A DNA stretch of 23,786 bases from Proteobacteria bacterium ST_bin16 (GTDB lineage Bacteria; Pseudomonadota; Gammaproteobacteria; Burkholderiales; Nitrosomonadaceae): positions 1 through 23,786 of the forward strand of contig MSXT01000037.1 in the NCBI GenBank assembly GCA_002083595.1. The letters are read 5' to 3'. The notes under the pieces are model-generated. The model did no database searches. It saw nothing but the letters and a program-made list of their open reading frames with translations, and was not told where the DNA came from. A program made the position numbers and the translations under genes. Of this stretch, positions 15,201-23,786 are shown piece by piece; the stretch's first letter is position 1, and every line of letters starts with the position of its first letter.

Positions 15201-17300
15201 TTACTGAAGATTGAGATTTTCGCTCAAGATGCGCGGTGTCACAAAAATAAGCAATTCACGTTTGTTATCGACTTTAGTGGTATTGCGGAAAACATAACCC
15301 AGTACCGGGATATCACCCAACATCGGCACTTTGTTAACTACTTCGTTTTCGGTGCGATCAAAAATACCGCCAATCACCACTGTTCCACCGTTTTCTACCA
15401 GAACCTTGGTCGTGACCTGCTTGGTATTGATCGGCGGCGGTAGAAACTGGTTGATCGCAGTGCCGATCTTGTCCTGATTGACATTGAGCTCCATGTCGAT
15501 CTGGCCATTGTAAGTAATCAACGGCTTCACTTTCAATCGCAGCGTAGCATCCATAAAACGGATACTGGTAGCGCCGCTGCTGGTCGCTTGTTGATAGGGC
15601 ACCCGGTCGCCTTGTTCGATAATCGCTTCCACGCCATGCGCGGTGACCACACGCGGACTCGCGATAATCCGCCCTTTCTGATCGGTTTCCAGCGCGGATA
15701 GTTCCAAGTTAATGAGCCGGTTATTGTTGATCTTTAACAAACTCAATCCCAATGCAGCCGGTCCGCCCAGCAATCCCGTCGCTGCTGCTGCGGGCAAATT
15801 GACGTTCAGATTACTGCCTCCTCCCGCTGAACTGCCACCAGCTAAAGCGCTCGAATCGGCCAAGTTGCCGGAAATCCCAAGTCCCTGACTGCCCAGATTG
15901 GTTGAATTCTGAATGCCGAAACGAGCTCCCAGATTACGGCTAAATAGATCGGTCGCTTCTACTATGCGCGCCTCGATCATGACTTGCCTTTCAAAAATAT
16001 CCAATTTCTGAATACGTTTTCTGACTTCATCCAATCGGGCTGGAATATCGGTAACGGTAATCGTATTACTGATTTCATCCACATTAATCGTGCCGCGTTT
16101 GCTGAGCATGCTTTCAAACGACATGGAATTGACCCTGCGGTGATTCAGGCGGAAAATTTCCGAACGCAGCGGTTCCATATCGGCGATTTGCATCTTCGCT
16201 TCTACATCGAGCAATTCCCTGTCCGCCATTTCCTTGCGCGGCGCGACAAAAATGACGTTGCCGGTCTTACGTTTATCCAAACCTTGCGCCTGCAACACGA
16301 TGTCGAGCGCATGATCCCACGGAACATCCTTCAAGCGCAGCGTGAGATTACCCGCAACAGAATCGCTGGCAATGATATTCAGATTGGTAAAATCAGCGAT
16401 GACTTGCAAAACCGCACGCACTTCCACATCCTGGAAATTAAGCGATAATCTTTCCCCGGTATATCCGCCGTTGGCCCGCTGCTTCTTTGCAATTTCTTCT
16501 TCATCTTCGCTCAATGCGCGGATTTCCAGAACAAACCGGGTACCGGTTTGCCGCGCCGAATGTTCCCAGCGCCCGCCGGATTTCACGTGCATCCGGACGT
16601 TATTACCTTTCTTCGATGCTTCGATGGTTTGCACGGGAGTGGCAAAATCGACCACGTCGTAGCGTTTTTTCAAGCTACCGGGCAGCAATGTATCGACAAA
16701 CTCGACGAATACATCATCGCCTTGGGTTTGCACATCAACACTCGCACCCGGCTTTGTCATATCCACTTCAATCCGGCCTTCCCCCTTTGTGCCACGGCGG
16801 AAATCGATATCCTGCAAACTGTTCATATGCTGATTGGGCATTTCTTCCGCAAACCGGATGACGGTAGCGGTTGCGGGGTTTTCTGGCACGCTCACGAGCC
16901 GGACAAAAAGAATGTTTTCTTGTGCGCGGATGTCGTGCCGCATAAGTCTTGCCAAATTCATCACCAGCCGGGTGCGGTCCCCAACTTGCACAATATTGAC
17001 GCTGCGTAAGTCACCCTCGGCAGCTTCTTGCACATTTCTGCCCAAACCATTGGCGACCTGATGAAAATCGAAATAAATGCGATGCGGGTTATCTAATGCA
17101 ACCCCCGCCGGTAGAACGGAAAGCGGTTGATCTAAGGCAAGTTTGACGATGACTTCGCCATTTAGAAAAGTGGAAATATCGATGGAACGGATACTATTGG
17201 GCGGTGTTTCCGCAGTTATCGTTTGTTGCGCAAAAATTGCCGTCGCAAAACAAATCAACAGTGCTGCTAATACGATGTTGAGACCATATCTTTTCATCAT
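15201..17300 (-). CDS. pilQ: Type IV pilus secretin
   Basis: PilQ forms the outer-membrane channel through which the pilus passes. The 699-residue protein has a signal peptide cleaved after about A24. Two AMIN (peptidoglycan-binding) domains lie near 38-118 and 162-262, an STN domain near 285-355, a NolW-type N1 domain near 380-440 and the secretin domain to the end. Secretin hallmarks include RIIASPRVVTAHG, VENGGTVVIGGIF and VPMLGDIPVLGYVFR. A Ser/Gly/Ala-rich insert (about 465-515) interrupts the start of the secretin domain and is probably flexible. It ends the pilMNOPQ cluster; the ATG lies 28 bases after pilP. Confidence 0.97.
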   Translation of the reverse strand: MMKRYGLNIVLAALLICFATAIFAQQTITAETPPNSIRSIDISTFLNGEVIVKLALDQPLSVLPAGVALDNPHRIYFDFHQVANGLGRNVQEAAEGDLRSVNIVQVGDRTRLVMNLARLMRHDIRAQENILFVRLVSVPENPATATVIRFAEEMPNQHMNSLQDIDFRRGTKGEGRIEVDMTKPGASVDVQTQGDDVFVEFVDTLLPGSLKKRYDVVDFATPVQTIEASKKGNNVRMHVKSGGRWEHSARQTGTRFVLEIRALSEDEEEIAKKQRANGGYTGERLSLNFQDVEVRAVLQVIADFTNLNIIASDSVAGNLTLRLKDVPWDHALDIVLQAQGLDKRKTGNVIFVAPRKEMADRELLDVEAKMQIADMEPLRSEIFRLNHRRVNSMSFESMLSKRGTINVDEISNTITVTDIPARLDEVRKRIQKLDIFERQVMIEARIVEATDLFSRNLGARFGIQNSTNLGSQGLGISGNLADSSALAGGSSAGGGSNLNVNLPAAAATGLLGGPAALGLSLLKINNNRLINLELSALETDQKGRIIASPRVVTAHGVEAIIEQGDRVPYQQATSSGATSIRFMDATLRLKVKPLITYNGQIDMELNVNQDKIGTAINQFLPPPINTKQVTTKVLVENGGTVVIGGIFDRTENEVVNKVPMLGDIPVLGYVFRNTTKVDNKRELLIFVTPRILSENLNLQ

Positions 17301-17328
17301 TATTGGTAGCTTTAGGGTTGTTTTATTT

Positions 17329-17850
17329 CTAATTTTTCAGCATGAGTGTACTCGTTTTCTCAGTCCATTCATTCGCTCCATCCTGCACTATCTCCAATAG
17401 TTTAACTTCTGATTCCGAAATATGGTTAATTTTTCCGAAATTTTGTCCTAAATAATTACCGGCTCTCACGCGGTACAGTGTGCCATCCGGGGATTTAATC
17501 AGGGCGAAAATCATATCATGTTGTTGCAATGTTCCAACCATCAATAAATTTTCCAGCGGATAGGATTCCAAAACCTCCTTGCGCCTGGTTAAATCAGGCT
17601 GAATTCCACTGGCAACTGCCTGCACTTGACCATTTTTACGGGGCACGAAGGGGCTGGGAATGTCGAAAGCCTGATACGTGAAATATTGATGCGGTTTAAT
17701 CTCGGGAAGCGGATCGACCTGACCTTTCAAGCCCTCGCCAGAGCTTTGAATAAAGGCTTCCAGATCGCTATAGTCATTTTGACTGCAAGCAGTCATCGTC
17801 ACCAAAGCTATTGCAAGTAATACTAACAGGCATAGGTTTCTTATCATCAT
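17329..17850 (-). CDS. pilP: Type IV pilus assembly lipoprotein
   Basis: PilP is an inner-membrane lipoprotein that links PilN/PilO to the PilQ secretin. The 173-residue protein has a lipoprotein signal with C22 (VTMTAC). A low-complexity linker carries FDIPSPFVPRK, typical of PilP, and a C-terminal beta domain runs from about 95 (LENLLMVGTLQQ, YRVRAGNYLGQNFGKI). Its ATG directly abuts the pilO stop (TGAATG), so translation is coupled. A second ATG follows immediately. Confidence 0.95.
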   Translation of the reverse strand: MMIRNLCLLVLLAIALVTMTACSQNDYSDLEAFIQSSGEGLKGQVDPLPEIKPHQYFTYQAFDIPSPFVPRKNGQVQAVASGIQPDLTRRKEVLESYPLENLLMVGTLQQHDMIFALIKSPDGTLYRVRAGNYLGQNFGKINHISESEVKLLEIVQDGANEWTEKTSTLMLKN

Positions 17851-18465
17851 TCATTTACCCTTAGCTTGCTTTGCTATTTCATCTTCATCCAAATAACGGT
17901 AGGTCTTTGCAATCGCATCCAATACCAATTTTCCATCGGTACCTGGAGCAATCGTAATGTCATTGAGCGTGACAATTCGCGGCAATCGCGCGATATCGCT
18001 AGCAAAAGCGCCAATATCATGATAACCGCCCGTAACCCGGATCGAAACCGGCAGTTCGGCATAAAATGCGTTGATCGTTTCCTTCTCGGCCGGTTTAAAT
18101 AGTTCAAATTGCAATCCGCGGCCCAAGCCTGCCTGATTGATATCGACCAGTAATGCTTCCATTTCGGATTTATCCGGCAGTTGTTTCAACATGGCGCTCA
18201 GCGACTGCTCTATTTCTTCCAGCTGCGCGCGTAATGCCGGTAAATTAACAGCACTTCTTTTTTTAAGGAGATAAGTATTTTTTAATGTTTCTTCCTCAGC
18301 TTGGATTTTCTCCAACGTTTCGGTCTGGTCTTGCCACACCAGGAAATGACCGGCTATCACGATGACAACGAATAAAATGACCAGAGCAGCTATTTTAAAT
18401 GCTACCGGCCAGCTCCCTGCTTGATTGATATCAAGCTGACGCAATTCAATGAGTAAATCATTCAT
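17851..18465 (-). CDS. pilO: Type IV pilus alignment protein
   Basis: PilO pairs with PilN in the inner membrane, with the bulk in the periplasm. The 204-residue protein has a short cytoplasmic start (MNDLLIELRQLDINQ), one membrane helix at about 22-43, a coiled coil at about 45-100 and a ferredoxin-like domain with LPVSIRVTGGYHDIGAFASDIARLP-type sequence. Length and layout are standard. AAGGT lies directly before the ATG, which is unusually close for a ribosome binding site; coupling to pilN, nine bases upstream, may matter more. Confidence 0.95.
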   Translation of the reverse strand: MNDLLIELRQLDINQAGSWPVAFKIAALVILFVVIVIAGHFLVWQDQTETLEKIQAEEETLKNTYLLKKRSAVNLPALRAQLEEIEQSLSAMLKQLPDKSEMEALLVDINQAGLGRGLQFELFKPAEKETINAFYAELPVSIRVTGGYHDIGAFASDIARLPRIVTLNDITIAPGTDGKLVLDAIAKTYRYLDEDEIAKQAKGK

Positions 18466-18474
18466 ACCTTAGCC

Positions 18475-19065
18475 TTACGATTTTCCAGCGGGATTGGCTG
18501 GTGAATTCTGCACATCGTCAATCGATGTCCTTCTGAGCTTGATTCTCATATTGAATTCGTTCTGACGGATGTTATTAACCGTTATCGCCTTAATTTCTAC
18601 CAGTAGTGGGGATTCCAGCCAGGGCGATGATTCGAGATTGCGCATCAGCATGGATACCCAGGCATTGGATTGCGCATATCCGATAAGCGTAATAATTTGA
18701 TCGTTCTGCTTCACACTTTGCAGATACACGCCATCGGGAAGCAGTCTTACCAGTTGATCCAGCAAGTGCACGACTTCAGAGCGGCTGTTCTGCAGAGTTT
18801 CCACCACCAGTTTGCGCGACAGCAGCTCCTGAGTTTGCGTTTTGATATTTCTGATTTCAGCAATTTCTGTATCCAGTACAGCGATCCGGCTCTGCAAAAA
18901 TTGATTTCGGGCATTTTGATTTTCTATTTCGCCGTCGATCATCGCATAAACACTCCATACAGCCGCAATCCCCAGAAAACCAGCCACACCGGCCAGGATC
19001 GCGATCTGTTGCTGCTGTGCTTTACGTTTCAGTTCACGGTGAGGCAGCAGATTGATGCGGATCAT
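18475..19065 (-). CDS. pilN: Type IV pilus alignment protein, binds PilM
   Basis: PilN anchors PilM to the membrane. The 196-residue protein opens with MIRINLLPHRELKRK, whose INLLP motif is the segment known to bind PilM in this family. One membrane helix follows at about 21-43, then a coiled coil and a periplasmic domain (LLPDGVYLQSVKQ, ITLIGYAQSNAWVS). The start overlaps the pilM stop as ATGA. The C-terminal tail is polar and probably disordered. Confidence 0.95.
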   Translation of the reverse strand: MIRINLLPHRELKRKAQQQQIAILAGVAGFLGIAAVWSVYAMIDGEIENQNARNQFLQSRIAVLDTEIAEIRNIKTQTQELLSRKLVVETLQNSRSEVVHLLDQLVRLLPDGVYLQSVKQNDQIITLIGYAQSNAWVSMLMRNLESSPWLESPLLVEIKAITVNNIRQNEFNMRIKLRRTSIDDVQNSPANPAGKS

Positions 19066-20165
19066 GATGGATCAAAGCTCCGCAAAGCCAGACCGCAGGC
19101 GATCAAAAGAGAAGGTGCATCTTGGTTTAGTTGCCGCGAAATGATTCGGCTTGATAGTTCCATATTTGCAAACGGATTCACAACAATCGTGCTGACCTGA
19201 GTCCGTGCAGCAATGATGGCATCCAATCCGGGTATGACAGCGCATCCTCCCGCTATAAAAATATAATTCACTTCAGTATATTGCGTTGAAGTGTAAAAGA
19301 ACTGAATGGCGCGCATCACTTCAATCGCCAGAGTCTCGCAAAACGGTTGCAAGACTTCTGCTTGGTAATTTCCCGGCAAACTCCCGCCACGCTTGGCAGC
19401 CTCCGATTCCTCCAGTGACAGATTAAACTGATTGTGAATTTCCTGTGTCAGTTGATCGCCGCCGAAGTGCTGGTCGCGCGTATAGAGTGATTCATCATTC
19501 AATAGCACATTGACCTTCATGACAGTCGCGCCAATGTCAACCAGCGCAATCACTTGATCTTTTCCGCCGCCCGGTAATTGACACAACGTTAATTCAAATG
19601 CTGCCTGTGCCGCATAAGGTTCGACATCCACGATCACTGTCTTCATACCGGCTGCAAGCGCGGCAGCCACACGGTCTTCTACTTTTTCCTTGCGCGAAGC
19701 CGCAATCAGCACTTCGACTTCTTCCGGGTTATCCGGAACGGATCGGGTTACTTGAAAATCCAAATCCACTTCATCCAGCGGAAAGGGAATGTATTGACTG
19801 GCTTCATTTTCTACTTGAAAAACCAGGTCTTCCTCGCGTTGCCCGGCTGGCACTACAATTTTCTTGGTAATTACATCCGTTGCCGGCAGTGCGAGTGCCA
19901 CATTCTTTTGCCGCGTTCCCATCCGCTTCCAGCCGCGCCGCAGGCTTTCGGTCACTGCTTCCATATTGGCAATTCCGCCGTCCTGCATGGCGTCAGCCGG
20001 CAGGGATTCTATGACATAGCGTTCGATGCGGTAAGCTTGATTGTCTTTGCCAATCATCGATAACTCAACCATCTTCACGGATGAGGAACTGATGTCCACT
20101 CCGATCAATGGCGGCGACTTCAGCTTTAAGAAGTCTAAATTGATAGCAAAATTTCCCTTGAACAT
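19062..20165 (-). CDS. pilM: Type IV pilus actin-like ATPase-fold protein
   Basis: PilM is a cytoplasmic actin/FtsA-like protein that binds ATP and the PilN N-terminus. The 367-residue protein has the phosphate-1 region IGVDISSSSVKMVELS (21-36), IVDVEPYAAQAAFEL, the phosphate-2 region ALVDIGATVMKVNVL and the adenosine motif IFIAGGCAVIPGLDAII. Length is normal. It is the first gene of pilMNOPQ and divergent from mrcA, an arrangement common in gamma- and betaproteobacteria. Confidence 0.96.
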   Translation of the reverse strand: MFKGNFAINLDFLKLKSPPLIGVDISSSSVKMVELSMIGKDNQAYRIERYVIESLPADAMQDGGIANMEAVTESLRRGWKRMGTRQKNVALALPATDVITKKIVVPAGQREEDLVFQVENEASQYIPFPLDEVDLDFQVTRSVPDNPEEVEVLIAASRKEKVEDRVAAALAAGMKTVIVDVEPYAAQAAFELTLCQLPGGGKDQVIALVDIGATVMKVNVLLNDESLYTRDQHFGGDQLTQEIHNQFNLSLEESEAAKRGGSLPGNYQAEVLQPFCETLAIEVMRAIQFFYTSTQYTEVNYIFIAGGCAVIPGLDAIIAARTQVSTIVVNPFANMELSSRIISRQLNQDAPSLLIACGLALRSFDPS

Positions 20166-20381
20166 TGGCCTGTTAGAAGCGATACTCGCGCATTATAAAT
20201 TACCCTGTTAAAGCCGAATATAGGTAAACTACTACCCATTATCAAGATAAATCTAGGTTTATTCAGCAAATTAAAAAGCTGATGTTGATTCTGACAGAAT
20301 TCGAAAAATCCAATTCAAAGAAAAACAGTAGATATACCCCCTATAATTTTGTATTTTAACCGTTTCATCATTTAATTATTC
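20166..20381. promoter_or_regulatory. Divergent pilM/mrcA promoter region
   Basis: This 216-base A+T-rich region separates pilM and mrcA. It holds two perfect TATAAT hexamers: one on the minus strand at 20192-20197, 27 bases before the pilM ATG, and one on the plus strand at 20342-20347, 34 bases before the mrcA ATG. Neither has a recognisable TTGACA at 17 bases, so both may depend on an activator. Confidence 0.45.
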
Positions 20382-22700
20382 ATGTTTGCTCGCTGGTTGT
20401 ACTATCTTTTTGTCACATTATCCGCATTAGGTTTGATCGGCGTGCTACTGGCAGGTTTTGCCGGACTGGTCATTTACTCCAATCTGCCATCACTGGATAC
20501 ACTGACGGACTATCGCCCGAAAATACCTTTACGCATATACAGTGAAGAAGGTCAGATGATCGGTGAGTTTGGCGCGGAACGGAGAAACGTCGTCAGTATC
20601 TCTGAAGTGCCGGAGCATTTGAAACAAGCCATTCTTGCGGCGGAAGATGATCGCTTTTATGAACATGGTGGCGTCGATTATTTGGGTGTATTGCGTGCGG
20701 CTTACTCCAATTTCTCCGCAGGCAGTGTCCGCCAAGGCGCCAGTACGATCACCATGCAAGTTGCCCGGAATTTTTTTCTGACCAGGGAAAAGACACTAAC
20801 CCGGAAACTCAGCGAAGCGCTACTGGCATTTAAGATTGAACACAGCCTCAGCAAAGACAAAATCCTAGAATTGTATGTGAATCAAATTTACCTCGGGCAC
20901 CGTAGTTATGGTTTTGCAGCGGCGGCACATACCTACTTCGGTAAGTCATTACAAGAGATCAATATCGTAGAAGCCGCCATGCTGGCCGGATTGCCCAAAG
21001 CGCCTTCCAGTTATAACCCGATCAGTAATCCTAAGCGGGCTAAAAGCCGGCAATTGTACGTATTGGGCCGGCTCCATAAACTCAATTACATTTCCAGTAA
21101 CGAATTGAGTGAATTGGAAAAGCAGCCTGTTCCCATCAAGAAGCAATCGACTGCCTTTGGCATGCGTGCCGAGTATGTGGCAGAAATGGTTCGCCAGGTC
21201 ATCTATGATCGATATCAGGAAGAAACCTACGATAAAGGGATCAAGGTTTATACCACTCTGCGGCAGCTGGATCAGGAAGCCGCTTATCAGGCGCTCCGTA
21301 AAAATGTGATCGAGTACGACAGACGCCGCGGTTATCGTGGCCCAGAAGCTTATATCGATCTGATGAAATATGGTGGCAATCAAGAAAAAACACTGGACGA
21401 TGCGCTGGACGAAATCAACGAGAGCGATGATATTTATGCAGCCGTTGTAATAGCGGCTAAACCCAATTCTGTTCAGGCTTACAAGAAAGGTGGAGAAGTC
21501 ATTGAAATCACAGGCGATGGACTAAAATTCGCACAGAAATTTTTGGCTGAGAAAAAAGATCCCGGTAAAAAATACATTACCCCCGGTGCATTAATCCGTG
21601 TGCAAAAAAATCAGAAGAATGTCTGGCATATCGTTCAATTACCGGAAGTAGAAGCAGCGCTTGTTTCTATCGACCCCAATGATGGCGCTATCCGTGCATT
21701 GATCGGCGGATTTGATTTCTATAAAAATCAATTCAATCATGTCACACAGGCATGGCGGCAGCCGGGTTCCAGTTTCAAACCTTTTATTTATTCGGCCGCA
21801 TTGGAGAAAGGTTTCACTCCAGCCACCATCATCAACGATGCCCCGCTCTCGTTCAGCGCAGCCCAGACCGGCAGTCAGTTATGGGAACCGAAAAATTTCG
21901 ATGGAAAATTTGAAGGGCCGATGCGCATGCGCACGGCGTTAACCAAATCAAAGAATCTTGTGTCGATCCGGATCTTGCAGGCGATCGGCATACAGTATGC
22001 ACAAGATTACATTACGCGATTCGGTTTCGATGCCAGCCGTCATCCACCCTATTTACCGATGGCACTCGGTTCGGGTTCCGTCACACCGATGCAAATGGCC
22101 GCCGGATATGCAGTTTTTGCCAATGGCGGTTTTCGCATTGCACCTTATTTCATCAAGAAAATCGAAGATGAGAAAGGCAACATCATCGAACGATTCCAAC
22201 CTGTCTCCGTCACCAATGGCGCAAAACGTGTAATCGATCCGCGCAATGCCTTTCTCATGACCAGCATGATGCAAGATGTTGTGAGTCAGGGTACGGCAGT
22301 CAAGGCAAGACAACTGGGGCGCACCGATCTCGCAGGAAAAACCGGTACGACCAGTAATTTTATCGATGCTTGGTTTTGCGGTTTCCAAAAAGACCTGGTA
22401 ACCATTGCCTGGACTGGATATGACGAGCCTAAATCGATGGGAAACAATGAAACCGGCGGGCGCGTCGCGTTACCGATTTGGATGGATTACATGGGGCCTG
22501 TGTTGAAAGGCGTCGCTATGGCAGAATACAAACCACCCAATGGCGTCGTTGCCGCGAGAATTAATTCAGCCACCGGATTCAGGGAATCCGGCGGAGACAT
22601 GACTGAGTATTTCCTTAGTGAACAGCTCCCGCCGCTGAATGAAAATCCGGTTGAATATACGCCAAAAGTTACCCGGGATTTACAAGATCAGCTGTTCTAA
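20382..22700 (+). CDS. mrcA: Penicillin-binding protein 1A, bifunctional peptidoglycan synthase
   Basis: PBP1A polymerises and crosslinks peptidoglycan at the periplasmic face. The 772-residue protein has an N-terminal membrane helix (about 7-30). The glycosyltransferase domain (GT51) has catalytic E88 in AAEDDRFYEHGG, then RQGASTITMQVARN and KILELYVNQIYLG. The transpeptidase domain has the nucleophile S463 in PGSSFKP, SKN at 523-525 and KTGTT from K653. An insert between the two domains (about 330-430) is typical of PBP1A. It is divergent from pilM and convergent with hemB, 23 bases between stops. The symbol ponA is also used. Confidence 0.96.
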   Translation: MFARWLYYLFVTLSALGLIGVLLAGFAGLVIYSNLPSLDTLTDYRPKIPLRIYSEEGQMIGEFGAERRNVVSISEVPEHLKQAILAAEDDRFYEHGGVDYLGVLRAAYSNFSAGSVRQGASTITMQVARNFFLTREKTLTRKLSEALLAFKIEHSLSKDKILELYVNQIYLGHRSYGFAAAAHTYFGKSLQEINIVEAAMLAGLPKAPSSYNPISNPKRAKSRQLYVLGRLHKLNYISSNELSELEKQPVPIKKQSTAFGMRAEYVAEMVRQVIYDRYQEETYDKGIKVYTTLRQLDQEAAYQALRKNVIEYDRRRGYRGPEAYIDLMKYGGNQEKTLDDALDEINESDDIYAAVVIAAKPNSVQAYKKGGEVIEITGDGLKFAQKFLAEKKDPGKKYITPGALIRVQKNQKNVWHIVQLPEVEAALVSIDPNDGAIRALIGGFDFYKNQFNHVTQAWRQPGSSFKPFIYSAALEKGFTPATIINDAPLSFSAAQTGSQLWEPKNFDGKFEGPMRMRTALTKSKNLVSIRILQAIGIQYAQDYITRFGFDASRHPPYLPMALGSGSVTPMQMAAGYAVFANGGFRIAPYFIKKIEDEKGNIIERFQPVSVTNGAKRVIDPRNAFLMTSMMQDVVSQGTAVKARQLGRTDLAGKTGTTSNFIDAWFCGFQKDLVTIAWTGYDEPKSMGNNETGGRVALPIWMDYMGPVLKGVAMAEYKPPNGVVAARINSATGFRESGGDMTEYFLSEQLPPLNENPVEYTPKVTRDLQDQLF

Positions 22701-22723
22701 CTTTATACTCCATTATTTATGGC

Positions 22724-23731
22724 TTATTGTCTCTTCTTGAGCCAACTTGCGGCTTCTATCGCGTAATACGTTAATATTCCGTCCGCACCGGCACGTTTGA
22801 ATGAAAGCAGCGATTCCAGCACACAGGCCTCTTCATCTAACCATCCGTTAATCGCGGCAGCTTTCAACATGGCATACTCACCGCTCACCTGGTATACAAA
22901 AGTGGGCGCACCGAATTGATCCTTCACACGACGCACGATATCCAGATAAGGCATACCGGGTTTAATCATCACCATATCCGCCCCCTCGTTCAAATCCAAC
23001 CCAACTTCCCATAAAGCTTCATCCGAGTTTGCCGGATCCATCTGATAGGTGTATTTATTCCCCGCGCCGAGATTCGCTGCTGACCCAACCGCGTCGCGAA
23101 ATGGTCCATAAAAACTCGATGCATACTTCGCGGAATACGCCAATATGCGGGTATGAATAAACTGCTGACTATCCAAACTATTACGGATCGCTGCGATGCG
23201 CCCATCCATCATGTCGGAAGGCGCGACAACATCAGCACCTGCTTGTGCATGCACCAGCGCTTGCTGGCGCAGAACATCCACGGTTTCATCGTTCATGACG
23301 TAACCGTGCTGATCAATAAGACCGTCTTGACCATGACTGGTATACGGGTCAAGCGCAATATCCGTAATGATACCCAGCTCGGGAAAATTCTGCTTCAGTT
23401 GCCGCACTACCCTAGGCACCAATCCATCGGGATTGTAAGCTTCGCTCGCAGTCAGATTCTTAAATTCAGTGTCAATCACCGGAAAAATAGCCAGTGCGGG
23501 AATGCCAAGCCGTAAACAGTTTTCCGCTTGTGCCATTAACAGATCCAGACTTTGCCTGACAATCCCAGGCATTGATTTCACATTTTCGCTGCGATTCTTT
23601 CCATCCAAAACAAACACTGGATAAATCAAATCATCAGCGTGAAGATGAGTTTCTTGCATGAGACGCCGGGAAAATTCGTCACGACGCATGCGTCGCATTC
23701 TTTTTTGCGGAAATTGGCTATAAAAAGACAT
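22724..23731 (-). CDS. hemB: Delta-aminolevulinic acid dehydratase (porphobilinogen synthase)
   Basis: HemB joins two 5-aminolevulinate molecules to porphobilinogen, the second common step of heme synthesis. The 335-residue protein has the two active-site lysines K202 (LAYSAKYASSFYGPFRDA) and K257 (MVMIKPGMPYLD). The metal-site segment reads DIALDPYTSHGQDG (124-137): A126, D128 and D136 stand where zinc enzymes have cysteines, so this is the magnesium-dependent type. The RMRR-rich N-terminal arm is typical of such octamers. No Shine-Dalgarno is visible in the A+T-rich leader. Confidence 0.97.
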   Translation of the reverse strand: MSFYSQFPQKRMRRMRRDEFSRRLMQETHLHADDLIYPVFVLDGKNRSENVKSMPGIVRQSLDLLMAQAENCLRLGIPALAIFPVIDTEFKNLTASEAYNPDGLVPRVVRQLKQNFPELGIITDIALDPYTSHGQDGLIDQHGYVMNDETVDVLRQQALVHAQAGADVVAPSDMMDGRIAAIRNSLDSQQFIHTRILAYSAKYASSFYGPFRDAVGSAANLGAGNKYTYQMDPANSDEALWEVGLDLNEGADMVMIKPGMPYLDIVRRVKDQFGAPTFVYQVSGEYAMLKAAAINGWLDEEACVLESLLSFKRAGADGILTYYAIEAASWLKKRQ

Positions 23732-23786
23732 AAATAAAAATTAGGAAAAATAAAACGATAAAAAATAAGGCTCTAGACTATCAGAG

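Overview
The window looks like a stretch of a betaproteobacterial chromosome, probably an ammonia oxidiser of the Nitrosomonas type. I infer this from three things: two PEP-CTERM surface proteins, the compact bioB-F-H-C-D operon, and a pilMNOPQ cluster divergent from a class A penicillin-binding protein with a magnesium-type hemB nearby. Taxonomy is an inference, not a match. I see no tRNA, rRNA, insertion sequence, integrase or CRISPR array.

Positions 1-8.3 kb are accessory in character. A minus-strand pair comes first: a TIR/SEFIR-domain membrane protein followed after one base by an exported TPR-repeat protein that runs off the left edge. Both carry the same short motif (GDCSxVxTGDI...T..C), in each case on the side predicted to face the periplasm. 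Divergent from them is an EAL-HDOD signalling protein. Then come a four-gene minus-strand operon (DUF4177, TM2-domain protein, exported protein, DUF6174 lipoprotein), a PQ-loop-like membrane protein, a PEP-CTERM protein, a DUF202 membrane protein, an unrecognised 212-residue protein and a DUF3175 protein.

A second PEP-CTERM gene (8433-8996) ends in a clear intrinsic terminator. From 9.4 to 13.9 kb the biotin genes run on the minus strand as bioB-bioF-bioH-bioC-bioD with overlaps or one-base gaps. BioC and BioH make the pimeloyl moiety, and BioF, BioD and BioB carry out three of the four ring-assembly steps. bioA is not in the window. Divergent from bioB are comF and trmL on the plus strand.

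From 15.2 to 20.2 kb the minus strand carries pilM-N-O-P-Q, the type IV pilus alignment complex and secretin. It is divergent from mrcA (PBP1A, 20382-22700). Convergent with mrcA is hemB (22724-23731). The right half is ordinary core genome. The most interesting part for new biology is the TIR/SEFIR-TPR pair at the left edge.
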